A stretch of 64,000 nucleotides of DNA from Myxococcales bacterium (GCA_025355005.1 JANXLV010000139.1:1-64000), one strand, 5' to 3'. Shown: positions 49,361-58,071, numbered from the stretch's first letter. Notes: generated by a model not told the origin, from the letters alone. A program made the numbers and translations.

Positions 49361-50863
49361 CTACTTCGAGCCGGACACCTTCACGCCGGCGCCGAACTGC
49401 GCGTGCGGCGGCTCGACCGGAGCGACGCATGCGGGATCGGGCGGGAGCTTCTTGCCCGCCGGCTTCTTGGCCGTGCACTGCGCCGGCAGGTTCTTCGGAT
49501 CCCAGGTGGTCTCCGCGACCAGGTACGTCGCCCACGGCGCGCCGACGAGCTTGGTCAGTGCTGCGAGCGGGACGGCCTGCTTCGTCTGGATCGCCGAGAG
49601 GATGTCCGCGACGGCGGTGCGCTGCTCGAGCGCGTCCTTGCGAGCCTCCTGGAGATCGCGCACGTCCTCGGCCGCGAGCGGCTCGTTGAACTGCATCTTC
49701 ACGACGCGGCCGGCGCGCGTGACCTTGGTCTTCTGCAAGGCACGCGAGAAGTTGTCCACGATGATGGCCCAGCTGCGCTGGCGCAAGCTGGTGGGGTTCG
49801 ACTTGGCCTGCTTCGCGAGCTTGGCGTCGTTGTTCTCCAGCTGCGCCTTCCAGTCGACGACCAGATCGTTCGCATCCTTCTCCACGGCCTTGGCCGCGTC
49901 GTCATCGCGCGCGACGAGCACGACGCCACCGTGGACGGCGTTCTGCTTCAGCACGTCGGGCTCGATCTCGAAGGCCGCTGCGCGCAGCTTCGCGTCGATG
50001 TCCTGGATCGTCTTCTCGTCACTGGTGGGGAAGCAGCCCTGGAGGAACTCGTCCGTCTTGCCCGCGGACTGGAACGCGCCCCACGCGCACGGCGCCGCCA
50101 AGAACGGCTTTGCGGTGGTGAGCTGCGCCTCGATGCGCGAAGAGCTGAGGCCCTCGAGCTCGTTCGCTGCATCGTTGAGCGCGGCGAGCTGCGTGGACAG
50201 CTCCGCCTTCGGCGTCGCGATCGTCTTCGAGATCTGATCGAGCTCCCCGCGCTTCCCGAGGAACCAGGAGGTGCCTGCCTTGAGCGCAGCGTCGGATGTG
50301 GGCCCGCATTCCACGGTCTTCGTGGCGTCCTTCGGATCGGTCGTGCGACAGAACCCGTCGAGCGTGCTGAACGAGCGCTTCGTCAGGCCATACTTTGGCG
50401 GCAGGTCCGTGAGCTTCAGCTGCAGCACGTCGACCTCGGCCTTTGCGCCCGTGTCATCCACGAAGCCGATCGCCGTCTGGAACTGGCTCTCCAGGCTCGC
50501 TCCGAGCACGCCGCCGCACTCCATGAGCACGCGCACCTGCTCCAGGTTTTCCGGCTTGAAGAACTTCTTGGCGTCCGCCGGGCCCAGCAGGGTCATCACC
50601 TCGAGCTCGTGCGCCGGGTCAATCACGCCTTCGCGACAGATCTCCGCGCCCAGCTCGGCAGCCGTGAACACCTCCTTCAGGTGCGGGTCGGTCTCGCGCG
50701 CGCCTTCCACTTGCTCGGCCTCGAGCACGGTTGTGGTGGACGGAAGCTGCTTCGCGTCCACTGGCAGCTTCCAGGCGTTGGGCGCCTTCTTCTTGCAGCC
50801 GACCTGGGAGACCGCCATGACGGCCAGAAGCGCGAGGAGCACATGGTTGCGAGCCCTGTTCAT
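49361..50863 (-). CDS. Large lipoprotein of unknown function
   Basis: About 500 residues. Signal peptide MNRARNHVLLALLAVMAVSQ is followed by the lipobox VGC and three lysines. The remainder is predicted largely helical (AELSTQLAALNDAANELEGL; EARKDALEQRTAVADILSAI), with no recognisable enzymatic motif and few aromatic residues. The ATG at 50863 has AGGA eight bases upstream; an in-frame ATG at 50872 is an alternative. It may be a periplasmic scaffold. Nothing adjacent explains its role. Confidence 0.65.
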   Translation of the reverse strand: MNRARNHVLLALLAVMAVSQVGCKKKAPNAWKLPVDAKQLPSTTTVLEAEQVEGARETDPHLKEVFTAAELGAEICREGVIDPAHELEVMTLLGPADAKKFFKPENLEQVRVLMECGGVLGASLESQFQTAIGFVDDTGAKAEVDVLQLKLTDLPPKYGLTKRSFSTLDGFCRTTDPKDATKTVECGPTSDAALKAGTSWFLGKRGELDQISKTIATPKAELSTQLAALNDAANELEGLSSSRIEAQLTTAKPFLAAPCAWGAFQSAGKTDEFLQGCFPTSDEKTIQDIDAKLRAAAFEIEPDVLKQNAVHGGVVLVARDDDAAKAVEKDANDLVVDWKAQLENNDAKLAKQAKSNPTSLRQRSWAIIVDNFSRALQKTKVTRAGRVVKMQFNEPLAAEDVRDLQEARKDALEQRTAVADILSAIQTKQAVPLAALTKLVGAPWATYLVAETTWDPKNLPAQCTAKKPAGKKLPPDPACVAPVEPPHAQFGAGVKVSGSK

Positions 50864-50914
50864 GGCGTGCATCCTACACGCGATTCGCCGCGCGCCGCAG
50901 CCCGAAATGCAGTG

Positions 50915-51307
50915 TTATCTCCCGTACTGCATCATGGGCACCGTATTCACGATGCGGATCGAGCCGTTCAGGAACATGAGACCCGGGGCGTCGTACGCGA
51001 CCACGGTCACGTGGCCCGGGTAGACCGGCACCATCATCTGCGCGGACCCGGCGTTGTCGGAGAAGAGGTACGGGAACGCGCAGGACACGTGGTGACTGCC
51101 GGGCGGCATGTCGAAGCCCATGCGGCCCCAGCGCGCGGCGACCGGATGCCGGTTCACGGAGACCTTCGGCGTGACGCCGTGAAGGAACAGCCGCATCGGG
51201 TTGAAGGCAAGATTCAGCTCGATGCGGCCTGGCTGATCGGGCGTGGGCGGCGGGGCGCCCTGTCCGTACCCTCCACCTTGTCCAAAGCCTCCACCACCAG
51301 GGTGCAT
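50915..51307 (-). CDS. Small Gly-rich hypothetical protein
   Basis: 130 residues. A Gly/Gln-rich start (MHPGGGGFGQGGGYGQGAPP) leads to a beta-rich domain (GRIELNLAFNPMRLFLHGVT, then AMMVPVYPGHVTVVAYDAPG). The layout recalls Gly/Pro-rich N-termini of other small proteins here, such as the TM2 protein. No membrane helix or catalytic motif is visible. A PEGA-like or surface-exposed fold is possible, but not supported by specific residues. Confidence 0.6.
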   Translation of the reverse strand: MHPGGGGFGQGGGYGQGAPPPTPDQPGRIELNLAFNPMRLFLHGVTPKVSVNRHPVAARWGRMGFDMPPGSHHVSCAFPYLFSDNAGSAQMMVPVYPGHVTVVAYDAPGLMFLNGSIRIVNTVPMMQYGR

Positions 51308-51328
51308 GCCGCGAAGGCTAGCATTTCT

Positions 51329-52042
51329 CTAGCGCTCCAGCATCGTAACGGCGTCCTTGAAGCGTTGCGCGAGGTCGGGGGCCTTGCCTTCGTCCTCGTG
51401 TTTGAAGAACACGTAGGCGCCGTCGGAAAACTGCGGATCGCTCACGCGCTCTGCCCACGCCGCGAGATCCGCGCGTGAATACCTGGGTCTGCGGAGCCGC
51501 ACGTACGCGAGCGTCCCCACGGGGCGGAAGGCCAGCGGACGCTTCTCGTCATCCACGCAGACGAGGGCGGCATTGCGCTCGCGCAGGACGTCGAACACCT
51601 CTTCATCCAGCCACGTGTCGTTCCCGAACTCCATCGCGAGGCGCATCTTTCTTCCGACGGTCTTGAAGAGCTGCTCGAGGAGCGGCACGTCCTTCTTCAG
51701 GTACGGTGGCAGCTGGAAGAGCACGGGCCCCGTGCGCTTGCCGAGCTCCTTGTGCGCGAGCGCAAACTCGGTCACGAACGGCGCGGCATCCTTGAGGCGG
51801 CGGAGGTGCGTGATCTTGAGCGACGCCTTGAGCGCGAAAGAGAACGCTGGAGGCACCTGGCCCGCCCAGCCTGCGACGAGCTTCGGTGAGGGCATCTTGT
51901 AGAACGTGTTGTGGATCTCGCAGGTGTCGAAGTGCTTCGCGTAGTAGGAGAGCAGCTCGTCTTTCCGGAGATCCTCCGGATAGAAGTTGCCGAACCACCC
52001 GTCATACGAAAACCCGCTCGTACCGATCCTGACCTTGCCCAT
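51329..52042 (-). CDS. DUF72-family protein
   Basis: 237-residue TIM-barrel-like protein of the DUF72 family. Blocks RIGTSGFSYDGWFGNFYPE, HFDTCEIHNTFYKMPS, KASLKITHLRRL, VLFQLPPYLKKD and LAMEFGNDTWLDEEV are characteristic. The biochemical function of the family is not established. The start ATG (52040-52042) overlaps the ATG of the divergent aminotransferase gene by two bases, which leaves no room for either promoter between them. Confidence 0.88.
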   Translation of the reverse strand: MGKVRIGTSGFSYDGWFGNFYPEDLRKDELLSYYAKHFDTCEIHNTFYKMPSPKLVAGWAGQVPPAFSFALKASLKITHLRRLKDAAPFVTEFALAHKELGKRTGPVLFQLPPYLKKDVPLLEQLFKTVGRKMRLAMEFGNDTWLDEEVFDVLRERNAALVCVDDEKRPLAFRPVGTLAYVRLRRPRYSRADLAAWAERVSDPQFSDGAYVFFKHEDEGKAPDLAQRFKDAVTMLER

Positions 52043-53234
52043 GCCCGCCAAGGCTACATCACCCGGCCCCCGGTTCTCGACCCGGACGTCACACGATGCG
52101 ACGCCGAATGCTCTGTCCGTGCTGCTCGCGGAGATGCAGGCGCGCGGCCCGGTGCTGAACCTCACGCAAGGCAACCCGACGACCGCCGGCATCCCCTACC
52201 CGGCCGGGTTCGGAGCGACGGGGCCCGGAGAGCTGGACCCCGCGATCGACGCACCGTACGCGCCGGTTGCGTTCGGCCTCCGCGCGGCTCGTGAAGCGAT
52301 CTCCGCGGAGTACGGGGTGGACGGCGCCGCGGTGGACCCGGACGACATCATCCTGACCGCGAGCACCAGCGAGGCGTACGGCCACCTCTTCACCGTGCTC
52401 TGCGACGACGGCGACGAGGTCATCATCCTCGTGCCGACCTACCCGCTCTTCTCGTATCTCGCGCGGTTCGCCGGCGTGCGGCTGGTCGCGTGCCCCCTGT
52501 CGTACGACGGCGCGTGGCACATCGAGGCGAGCCTCGTGGCGCGAAGGATCACCGAGCGAACGCGCGCGATCGTGCTCGTGTCGCCGAACAATCCCACCGG
52601 ATCGTTCCTGAAGCGGATAGAGCTCGATGCGCTTCTCGCGCTGGGTCTGCCGCTGATCGTGGACGAGGTCTTCTCGCGCTACGGCTTCGCGCCGGACGCG
52701 ACGCGCGTGACGACCGTCGCAGGCGAGCGCCGCGGCCTTCTCTTCTCGCTCGGCGGTCTGTCGAAGCTCGTAGGTTTGCCGCAGGCGAAGCTCGCGTGGA
52801 TGGCGGTCTCCGGCGAGCCCGCGCTCGTGCAGCAGGCGAAGGAGCGGCTGGAGCTCGTGCTCGACACGTACCTGAACGTTGGAAGCTTCATCCAGCATCG
52901 CGCTCCACGGCTGCTCACCACGCATGCGGTCGTCCGCGAGGCGATCAAGGCACGCACGCTCGCGAACCGCGAGACGGCGCTCCGCACGTGGAGCTCCGCC
53001 GCGAACGTGCTCCACGTGGAAGGCGGCTGGTACGTGACGCTGCGCCTTCCGCGGACCAGGCCAGAGCACCAGATCGCGGAGGAGCTCCTCGCGAAACATG
53101 CAGTCTACACTCATCCGGGCATGTTCTTCGACTTCACGGACGAGGCGTACCTCGTGCTCTCGCTGCTGAGCTCCGAGGTGGACTTCGCCGAAGGCGCGCG
53201 AAGGATCGAAGCGTACGTGCGCGAGTCGTTGTAG
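52041..53234 (+). CDS. Class I/II pyridoxal-phosphate aminotransferase
   Basis: 397-residue fold-type I enzyme. The PLP Lys242 is in LGGLSKLVGLPQAKLAW, preceded by IVLVSPNNPTGSFLK and VDEVFSRYGF. The domain layout fits the aspartate-aminotransferase superfamily that includes aromatic and branched-chain members, and some amino-acid synthases. The substrate cannot be assigned by eye. The start ATG at 52041 overlaps the divergent DUF72 ATG. A start further in, such as the ATG of MQARGPVLNLTQGNPT, is possible, since the first 30 residues are poorly conserved. Confidence 0.87.
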   Translation: MPAKATSPGPRFSTRTSHDATPNALSVLLAEMQARGPVLNLTQGNPTTAGIPYPAGFGATGPGELDPAIDAPYAPVAFGLRAAREAISAEYGVDGAAVDPDDIILTASTSEAYGHLFTVLCDDGDEVIILVPTYPLFSYLARFAGVRLVACPLSYDGAWHIEASLVARRITERTRAIVLVSPNNPTGSFLKRIELDALLALGLPLIVDEVFSRYGFAPDATRVTTVAGERRGLLFSLGGLSKLVGLPQAKLAWMAVSGEPALVQQAKERLELVLDTYLNVGSFIQHRAPRLLTTHAVVREAIKARTLANRETALRTWSSAANVLHVEGGWYVTLRLPRTRPEHQIAEELLAKHAVYTHPGMFFDFTDEAYLVLSLLSSEVDFAEGARRIEAYVRESL

Positions 53235-53307
53235 AAACACGGCCCATGTCCGAGCCCCGCGTCCGCCGCCTGCTCCTCGCGCTGTTGCTCTCGCCCGCGG
53301 TGTGCGG

Positions 53308-53781
53308 CTAGCCCGCGAACGTCGCCGCGCGCTTCAGGATGGCCTTCGTCTTGTCGGCAGTGACGCCCGCGGCCTTCGCCACGGCGCGGATAGCCTCCGC
53401 CTCGGCCTTGTCCACGCCGCCCGTGGCCGCGGCCACGACGCCCGCGATGAGCACGGCGGCCTCCGCTTGCTTCAGCTCGGCGAGCGCCTCGCCCACTGCC
53501 TGCGCGCGCTTGTCCGCCCCGTCCGCCTTCGCGCGAGCCATGCATTCGTCGACGAGCGTCTCGGTCTCCCACTCGATGACGGCGCCCTTGGAGATGAGCT
53601 CCACGGCGCGCACGAGCGTCGCCCTCTCCTCGGCATCCATCGTGCCGTCAGTCATCGCGGCGAGGACGCCGGCTTCGATCGCGAGCGCAAAGACGCGAGA
53701 CTGATCGGCGGCGCCAAGCTCGGCGCGGATTTCCGTCGCGTGTTTCTCGAGTTCGGCGAGGGCCTTTTCGTGCTTGCTCAT
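53308..53781 (-). CDS. TerB-like tellurite-resistance family protein
   Basis: 157-residue helical protein with the TerB-type pattern AIEAGVLAAMTDGTMDAEER in the first half and a similar repeat AGVVAAATGGVDKAEAEAIR in the second. These duplicated acidic DG/E segments are typical metal-binding-like loops of TerB/DjlA N-terminal domains. It has no membrane segment. Known roles in tellurite resistance do not necessarily apply. The ATG at 53781 is chosen over the open upstream frame because the homologous region begins at MSKHEKALAEL. Confidence 0.7.
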   Translation of the reverse strand: MSKHEKALAELEKHATEIRAELGAADQSRVFALAIEAGVLAAMTDGTMDAEERATLVRAVELISKGAVIEWETETLVDECMARAKADGADKRAQAVGEALAELKQAEAAVLIAGVVAAATGGVDKAEAEAIRAVAKAAGVTADKTKAILKRAATFAG

Positions 53782-54113
53782 GGTTCGGGGCTCCGACAGC
53801 GGGAAGACAGGGGAACACGGCGGCAGACGCCACGCGGTGCCAGCATACACTCCATCTGGCCGAACCGGTCACCCCCGTTTCGCGTGGCCAATGCGCATGG
53901 ATGTGCATCAGTGTGTCATCGATGTGCATCGACCTGCACGGACCTGCACGGACCTGCACGATGACCATCCATGGTAGCCGAAACATCACGACGCTATTTT
54001 TCGAAAAACTTGGGACCATTTCTGTCCCGCGAGCCTTGACCAGCACCCTCCGAGGAGCGAGGCTCGGTGTCTGATGGGCACATGCCCGCTGACGCCGTGG
54101 GGGTCTCGCGCAG
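53782..54113. other. Intergenic region with short tandem repeats
   Basis: About 330 bp without a supported gene, between the leftward TerB-like gene and the rightward PAS-receiver gene. It presumably contains promoters of both. The clearest structure is a set of exact 10-bp tandem repeats at 53931-53960 with degenerate related 10-mers from about 53911. An A/T-rich patch at 53995-54020 may be promoter DNA. Confidence 0.5.
53931..53960. repeat. Three tandem copies of GACCTGCACG
   Basis: Exact 10-bp repeats (53931, 53941, 53951), preceded by related GATGTGCATC units. At about one helical turn per repeat, all copies face the same side of the DNA, as in arrays of operator half-sites. Slippage is an equally simple explanation. 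Confidence 0.75.
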
Positions 54114-54887
54114 ATGAAGATGACTGACGTATTTCTTGGCTCCCTTGAACGCGGCGTTCGCACATTGATCGATGGCAGCGCTGCGCCGATGCTCGTCGTT
54201 GCCAACGGGCACGTCGTCCACGTCAACGGGCCCGCCGCCACGTTCTTCCAGGTTCCCGTGACGGAGCTGCTCGGCCGCTCGTATGCAGACCTGTTGCCCG
54301 CGGACGCTCGCGACGGCGAGGTGTCCGCCATGGCCATCGCACTCACCGACGGCGTCGCTCCGCCGCAGACGTTCATCATCCAGCGACCTCGAGCTCGGTC
54401 CTCCGACGCATCACGCCAGCCCGTGGAGACTGCGTGCTCCGCCACCCTCTACGACGGCGCTCCCGCTGTGCTCGTTCGTCTGTCGGAGCGTGCTACCGCC
54501 GCGAGCGAGGTCGGCACGACGCGACGCCGCGTGCTGGTCGTGGACGACGAGGTCGTCATCGGCAACGTCGTACGGCGCATCCTCCGTGACCACGACGTGG
54601 TGCACGTGACTGACGCGGAGCAGGCGATGATGCTCCTGCGCAAGCAGCGCTTCGACGTCATCCTGTGCGACGTGATGATGCCCGGCATGTCGGGCGTCGA
54701 CCTCTTCGAGATGGTGAGCCGCGACCACCCGCTGCTGCGTCAGCGCTTCGTGTTCGTGACCGGCGGAGCCTTCACCAAGCGCGCGCGGGATTTCCTCGCG
54801 AACGTTCCGAACCCGCGCATCGACAAGCCGTTCGAGGCGTCCGCCATCCGCGACGCGGTCACGTCCCTGTCGGCGCTTCCTCACTGA
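54114..54887 (+). CDS. PAS-receiver protein
   Basis: 257 residues. An N-terminal PAS-like region (APMLVVANGHVVHVNGPAAT; ELLGRSYADLLPADARD) is followed by a full response-regulator receiver domain (VLVVDDEVVIGNVVRR; phospho-acceptor Asp186 in ILCDVMMPG; conserved Thr and Lys in FVTGG and RIDKPFE). There is no output domain, so it is a single-domain-output or phosphotransfer protein, as is common in myxobacterial phosphorelays. The 3' end overlaps the convergent dus gene by 29 bp. No kinase is adjacent. Confidence 0.85.
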   Translation: MKMTDVFLGSLERGVRTLIDGSAAPMLVVANGHVVHVNGPAATFFQVPVTELLGRSYADLLPADARDGEVSAMAIALTDGVAPPQTFIIQRPRARSSDASRQPVETACSATLYDGAPAVLVRLSERATAASEVGTTRRRVLVVDDEVVIGNVVRRILRDHDVVHVTDAEQAMMLLRKQRFDVILCDVMMPGMSGVDLFEMVSRDHPLLRQRFVFVTGGAFTKRARDFLANVPNPRIDKPFEASAIRDAVTSLSALPH

Positions 54888-55941
54888 GCGCGGACGCGCC
54901 ACGAAACTCGGCTTCGAGCGCGGCCTCTCGCGCGACCGGCGTTGCGTTGTAAGTCGCGGTGCGCATGACCCACTCGTCGAGGATGGCGAGGCATCCATCG
55001 AGGGTGTCACACACGTTCAGCTTCTGACGGAGCTCGCTGGCGCCGCGAAGCCCGTGCAGATATCCCGACAGGTGTCGGCGCGTGCATCGAACGCCGTAGG
55101 GCTCGCCGCGCTCCTGCACGTTCGCGAGGAGGTGCTCCTTGCACAGGTCGATGCGCTCCATGTCCGTGGGCGGAGCGACGCGCTCGACGCGACGGAGCAG
55201 CCCGTAGATCTCGCGGAAGACCCACGGATGCTCGATGGCTCGCCGACCGACCATCACGCCTTCGCAGCCTGTGTCGGTGAGCGCGCGCGCGGCGTCATCC
55301 GCGCTCTTCACGTCGCCGTTGACGATCACGGGGATCTTCACCCCCGATTCCTTCGCCTTCGCCGCCCAGCTCCAGTCGGCCTTGCCGGAGTGCCCCATCT
55401 GCGCCGTACGACAGTGGATGGTGAGCGCCGACACGCCGGCGTCCTCGAGGCGCTTCGCGAGCTCCACGATGGGCATGTGCGACTCGGGGCCGTAGCCGAT
55501 GCGCGTCTTCACGGTCACGGGGACCTTCACGCTCGACACCACCAGCTTTGCCATCGCCACCATCGCGGCGGGCTCGCGCAGCCATCCGGCGCCGGCGCCA
55601 CGCCCCGCGATCTTGGGCACCCAGCAGCCGCAGTTGATGTCGATGAAGAGCGGGTCGGCTTCCTCGGCGAAGGCCGCGGCCTCCGCGAGGCGCTCCGGGT
55701 TCGAGCCGTAGATCTGGATGCCCGTCAGCCCGTCGTCCGCGGCGAGGCGGATCTTGCGCTTGGCGTTGCGGCAGCCGCGCAGCAGGCCCTCGACGTTGAC
55801 GAACTCCGTCATGGCGAGGTCCGAGCCCAGCTTGCGACAGAGCCGGCGGAAGACCATGTCCGTGACGTCTTCCATGGGCGCGAGGACCGCGGGCTTGTCG
55901 CGATAGCGGCGCTCGAGCTCTCGGTGCTTCTCGGAGGACAT
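54859..55941 (-). CDS. tRNA-dihydrouridine synthase
   Basis: 360-residue FMN flavoprotein that reduces uridines in tRNA D-loops. Motifs AVLAPMEDVTDMVFRRLCRK, IQIYGSNPERLAEAA, VKVPVTVKTRIGY, ALTIHCRTA and VIVNGDVKSADDA are clear. The catalytic-loop motif, normally Asn-Met-Gly-Cys-Pro, reads INCGCWVPKIAGRGAGAG (Cys106): the Pro is a Trp and the Met is a second Cys. The DusB/DusC-like C-terminal helical domain is present. The subclass cannot be fixed by eye. It overlaps the PAS-receiver gene at its 3' end. Confidence 0.9.
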   Translation of the reverse strand: MSSEKHRELERRYRDKPAVLAPMEDVTDMVFRRLCRKLGSDLAMTEFVNVEGLLRGCRNAKRKIRLAADDGLTGIQIYGSNPERLAEAAAFAEEADPLFIDINCGCWVPKIAGRGAGAGWLREPAAMVAMAKLVVSSVKVPVTVKTRIGYGPESHMPIVELAKRLEDAGVSALTIHCRTAQMGHSGKADWSWAAKAKESGVKIPVIVNGDVKSADDAARALTDTGCEGVMVGRRAIEHPWVFREIYGLLRRVERVAPPTDMERIDLCKEHLLANVQERGEPYGVRCTRRHLSGYLHGLRGASELRQKLNVCDTLDGCLAILDEWVMRTATYNATPVAREAALEAEFRGASALSEEAPTGT

Positions 55942-56016
55942 GCGCGGGTGGCCTTAGCTCAAAATCACGCGGAGGGGAAACCGTGCCCCCTTTTTCAGGG
56001 TATAACGAAGCTTCCC

Positions 56017-56391
56017 ATGCAGAAGATCCTCGCAAAAGGTGTGGGCGCAAGCCCGGGGCTCGCGACCGGCAAGCTCGCGTTTTCGTCCGTGGACGCAGAA
56101 CGTCGCAAGGGGGAGAAGCTCGTCTTCCTCTGCGATGAGTCCGGACACGAGGACCGTATCGGCATCGAGGCAGCCGTTGCGGTCGTGTCCGTGCGCGGCG
56201 GCCTCACCGGCGATGCAGCCATCATGGCGCGCGCGCTCGGTAAGCCGTGCGTCGTGGGCGTGCCCGGGACAAAGGTGTTCTTCTCCGAGCGTCGCGTCGT
56301 GTTCCGCAGCGCAGACGGCCAGGAGACCGAGCTACGCGACACCGACGAGCTCACCGTGGACGGCAAGACGGGCGAGCTCCGACGGGACTAG
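56017..56391 (+). CDS. Stand-alone PEP-utilising-enzyme swivelling-domain protein
   Basis: 124-residue protein covering only the phosphohistidine swivelling domain of PEP synthase and PPDK-type enzymes (KGVGASPGLATGKLAF; VVSVRGGLTGDAAIMARAL; GKPCVVGVPG). In the family the catalytic phosphohistidine sits in Gly-Gly-x-Thr-Ser-His-Ala-Ala; here this reads GGLTGDAAI (Asp66), so the phospho-carrier residue is missing. A stand-alone domain without the His may be regulatory or structural. The ATG at 56017 fits the family N-terminus. Convergent with the Xaa-Pro peptidase gene. Confidence 0.8.
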   Translation: MQKILAKGVGASPGLATGKLAFSSVDAERRKGEKLVFLCDESGHEDRIGIEAAVAVVSVRGGLTGDAAIMARALGKPCVVGVPGTKVFFSERRVVFRSADGQETELRDTDELTVDGKTGELRRD

Positions 56392-56401
56392 CGGGAGCGG
56401 T

Positions 56402-57928
56402 TCATCGGGCCGCCGGCTTCTGCCAGATGCCCTTCATCCACGCCTCGACGTCCTTCGTCTTGGTCGGGATGTGGTCGGACAGGATGCGGCAGCCGCCCTT
56501 GATGACCAGGACGTCGTCCTCGATGCGGACGCCGATACCGCGGAATTTCTGGGGCACCGTGAGATCGTCGCGCTGGAAGTAGAGGCCCGGCTCCACGGTG
56601 AGCACCATGCCGGCGACCAGCTTGCCGAACTTGTACGTCTCCGCCCGCGCCTTCGCGCAGTCGTGCACATCCAACCCGAGCATGTGGCTCACGTTGTGGA
56701 GCGTGTAGCGACGATAGAGCTGCTTCTGCGGGTCGAGCGCCTCTTCCACCGTGCACTTCAGGATGCCCCAGCGGACGAGGCCCTCCGTCAGCACGCGCAT
56801 CGCGGCGCGGTTCGGATCCAGGAAATCGCGACCGGGCTTCACCTCGAGGAAGGCCTGGCGCTGCGCCTCGAGCACGAGCTCGTAGACCATGCGCTGCTCC
56901 TTGCCGAACTTGCCGGAGATGGGCAGCGTGCGCGTGATGTCGGCGGTGTAGAGCGTGGTCGCCTCGACGCCCGCGTCGAGCAACATGAGGTCGCCCTTGG
57001 TAAGGGGGCCGTCGTTCTTGGTCCAGTGCAGAGTACACGCATGATCGCCAGAGGCCGCGATGGTGCCGTAGCCCACGTCGTTGCCCTCCGTGCGGGCGCG
57101 CGTGAAGAACACGCCCTCGACCTCGCGCTCGCTCTTTGCGGTCTTGAGGCGCGCGATGACGTCGTCGAAGCCGCGCTTCGTGGAGTCGATCGCCTTCTGC
57201 AGCTCCTTCACCTCGAGCGCATCCTTCAAGAGACGCGCCTCGGAAAGGTACTCCGCGAGCTCCTTGTCGCGGTCCGCGCCGAGCGAGAGACCGTTCGCGC
57301 AGGCCTTCTCCGTGGTCTCGGAGAAGCCGCGCAGCAGCCGCGTGGGCTTCGTGGACAAGGTCTTCGCGAGCGACGTCGCGAGGTCCTTGATCGGGCGACA
57401 CTCGTCCACGCCGAAGCGGTGCTTGCTCTCGGGCACACCCAGGCGCGGGCCAACCCAGAGCTCACCCTTGTGGCGGTCGGTGAAGAACGTCGCGTCGACC
57501 TTGCCGGGGTTCGGCTCCACGTAGAGCACGTGCGTGTGGCCGCTCTTGCCCTTGCCCTTGCCGTTACCTGGGATCGGCTCGAGCACGAGCACGCAGTCCG
57601 GCTCCAGGTTGCCGGTCAGGTAGTAGAACTCGGTGCCGGCGCGGAACGGATAGATCGTGTCGTTCGCGCGCACCTTCTCGTGCCCACAGGGGATGACGAG
57701 CAGCTCGCCCGGGAACCGCTTCGAGAGCGCGTCGCGCCGCGACTTGAAGTTCTTCGCGCCTTGCACGCGGGGCGGCAGCTTGCCGGAAGGTGCCTTCCAG
57801 CGCTGCACCATGAACTCGAGAAGGGCGGGCGGCGTCGCCGGATCATGCGATGCGGGGGGCGCTGCCTTGCCGCCCTTGGTCTTGCCGCCCACCGTAGGTC
57901 CCGCCGCGCGCTCTTTGAGAAACGTCAT
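56402..57928 (-). CDS. pepP: Xaa-Pro aminopeptidase (M24B)
   Basis: 508-residue metalloaminopeptidase P that removes residues before proline. An N-terminal AMP_N domain (NDTIYPFRAGTEFYYLTGNL) precedes the pita-bread catalytic domain. Metal ligands are in LLDAGVEATTLYTADITRT (two Asp), VSHMLGLDVHD (His), LTVEPGLYF (Glu) and VRIEDDVLV (Glu). A 30-residue N-terminal extension with Ala/Lys runs precedes the first domain. The enzyme is probably cytosolic. The gene overlaps nothing and is convergent to the swivel-domain gene by 10 bp. Confidence 0.93.
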   Translation of the reverse strand: MTFLKERAAGPTVGGKTKGGKAAPPASHDPATPPALLEFMVQRWKAPSGKLPPRVQGAKNFKSRRDALSKRFPGELLVIPCGHEKVRANDTIYPFRAGTEFYYLTGNLEPDCVLVLEPIPGNGKGKGKSGHTHVLYVEPNPGKVDATFFTDRHKGELWVGPRLGVPESKHRFGVDECRPIKDLATSLAKTLSTKPTRLLRGFSETTEKACANGLSLGADRDKELAEYLSEARLLKDALEVKELQKAIDSTKRGFDDVIARLKTAKSEREVEGVFFTRARTEGNDVGYGTIAASGDHACTLHWTKNDGPLTKGDLMLLDAGVEATTLYTADITRTLPISGKFGKEQRMVYELVLEAQRQAFLEVKPGRDFLDPNRAAMRVLTEGLVRWGILKCTVEEALDPQKQLYRRYTLHNVSHMLGLDVHDCAKARAETYKFGKLVAGMVLTVEPGLYFQRDDLTVPQKFRGIGVRIEDDVLVIKGGCRILSDHIPTKTKDVEAWMKGIWQKPAAR

Positions 57929-58071
57929 GGCGAAAGACGATACCAGAGGGCGGCGCGACCGTCACCGGGAGGCACGCACGATCGAGATCGGTATCATGTG
58001 GGGGAAGGCCCACCTTTTGCCGACCGACAAGAACGCGCGAACGAGAACGGAAACGCCGCGAGCCGCTTCTC

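Noticed and set aside
49403-51478. 691-codon plus-strand frame over the large lipoprotein and its neighbour
   Set aside because: Spans two clearly coding minus-strand genes; shadow composition.
53931-53960. Possible CRISPR array
   Set aside because: Repeats are only 10 bp, have no spacers between them, and no cas gene is near. There is no CRISPR-like pattern elsewhere in the window.
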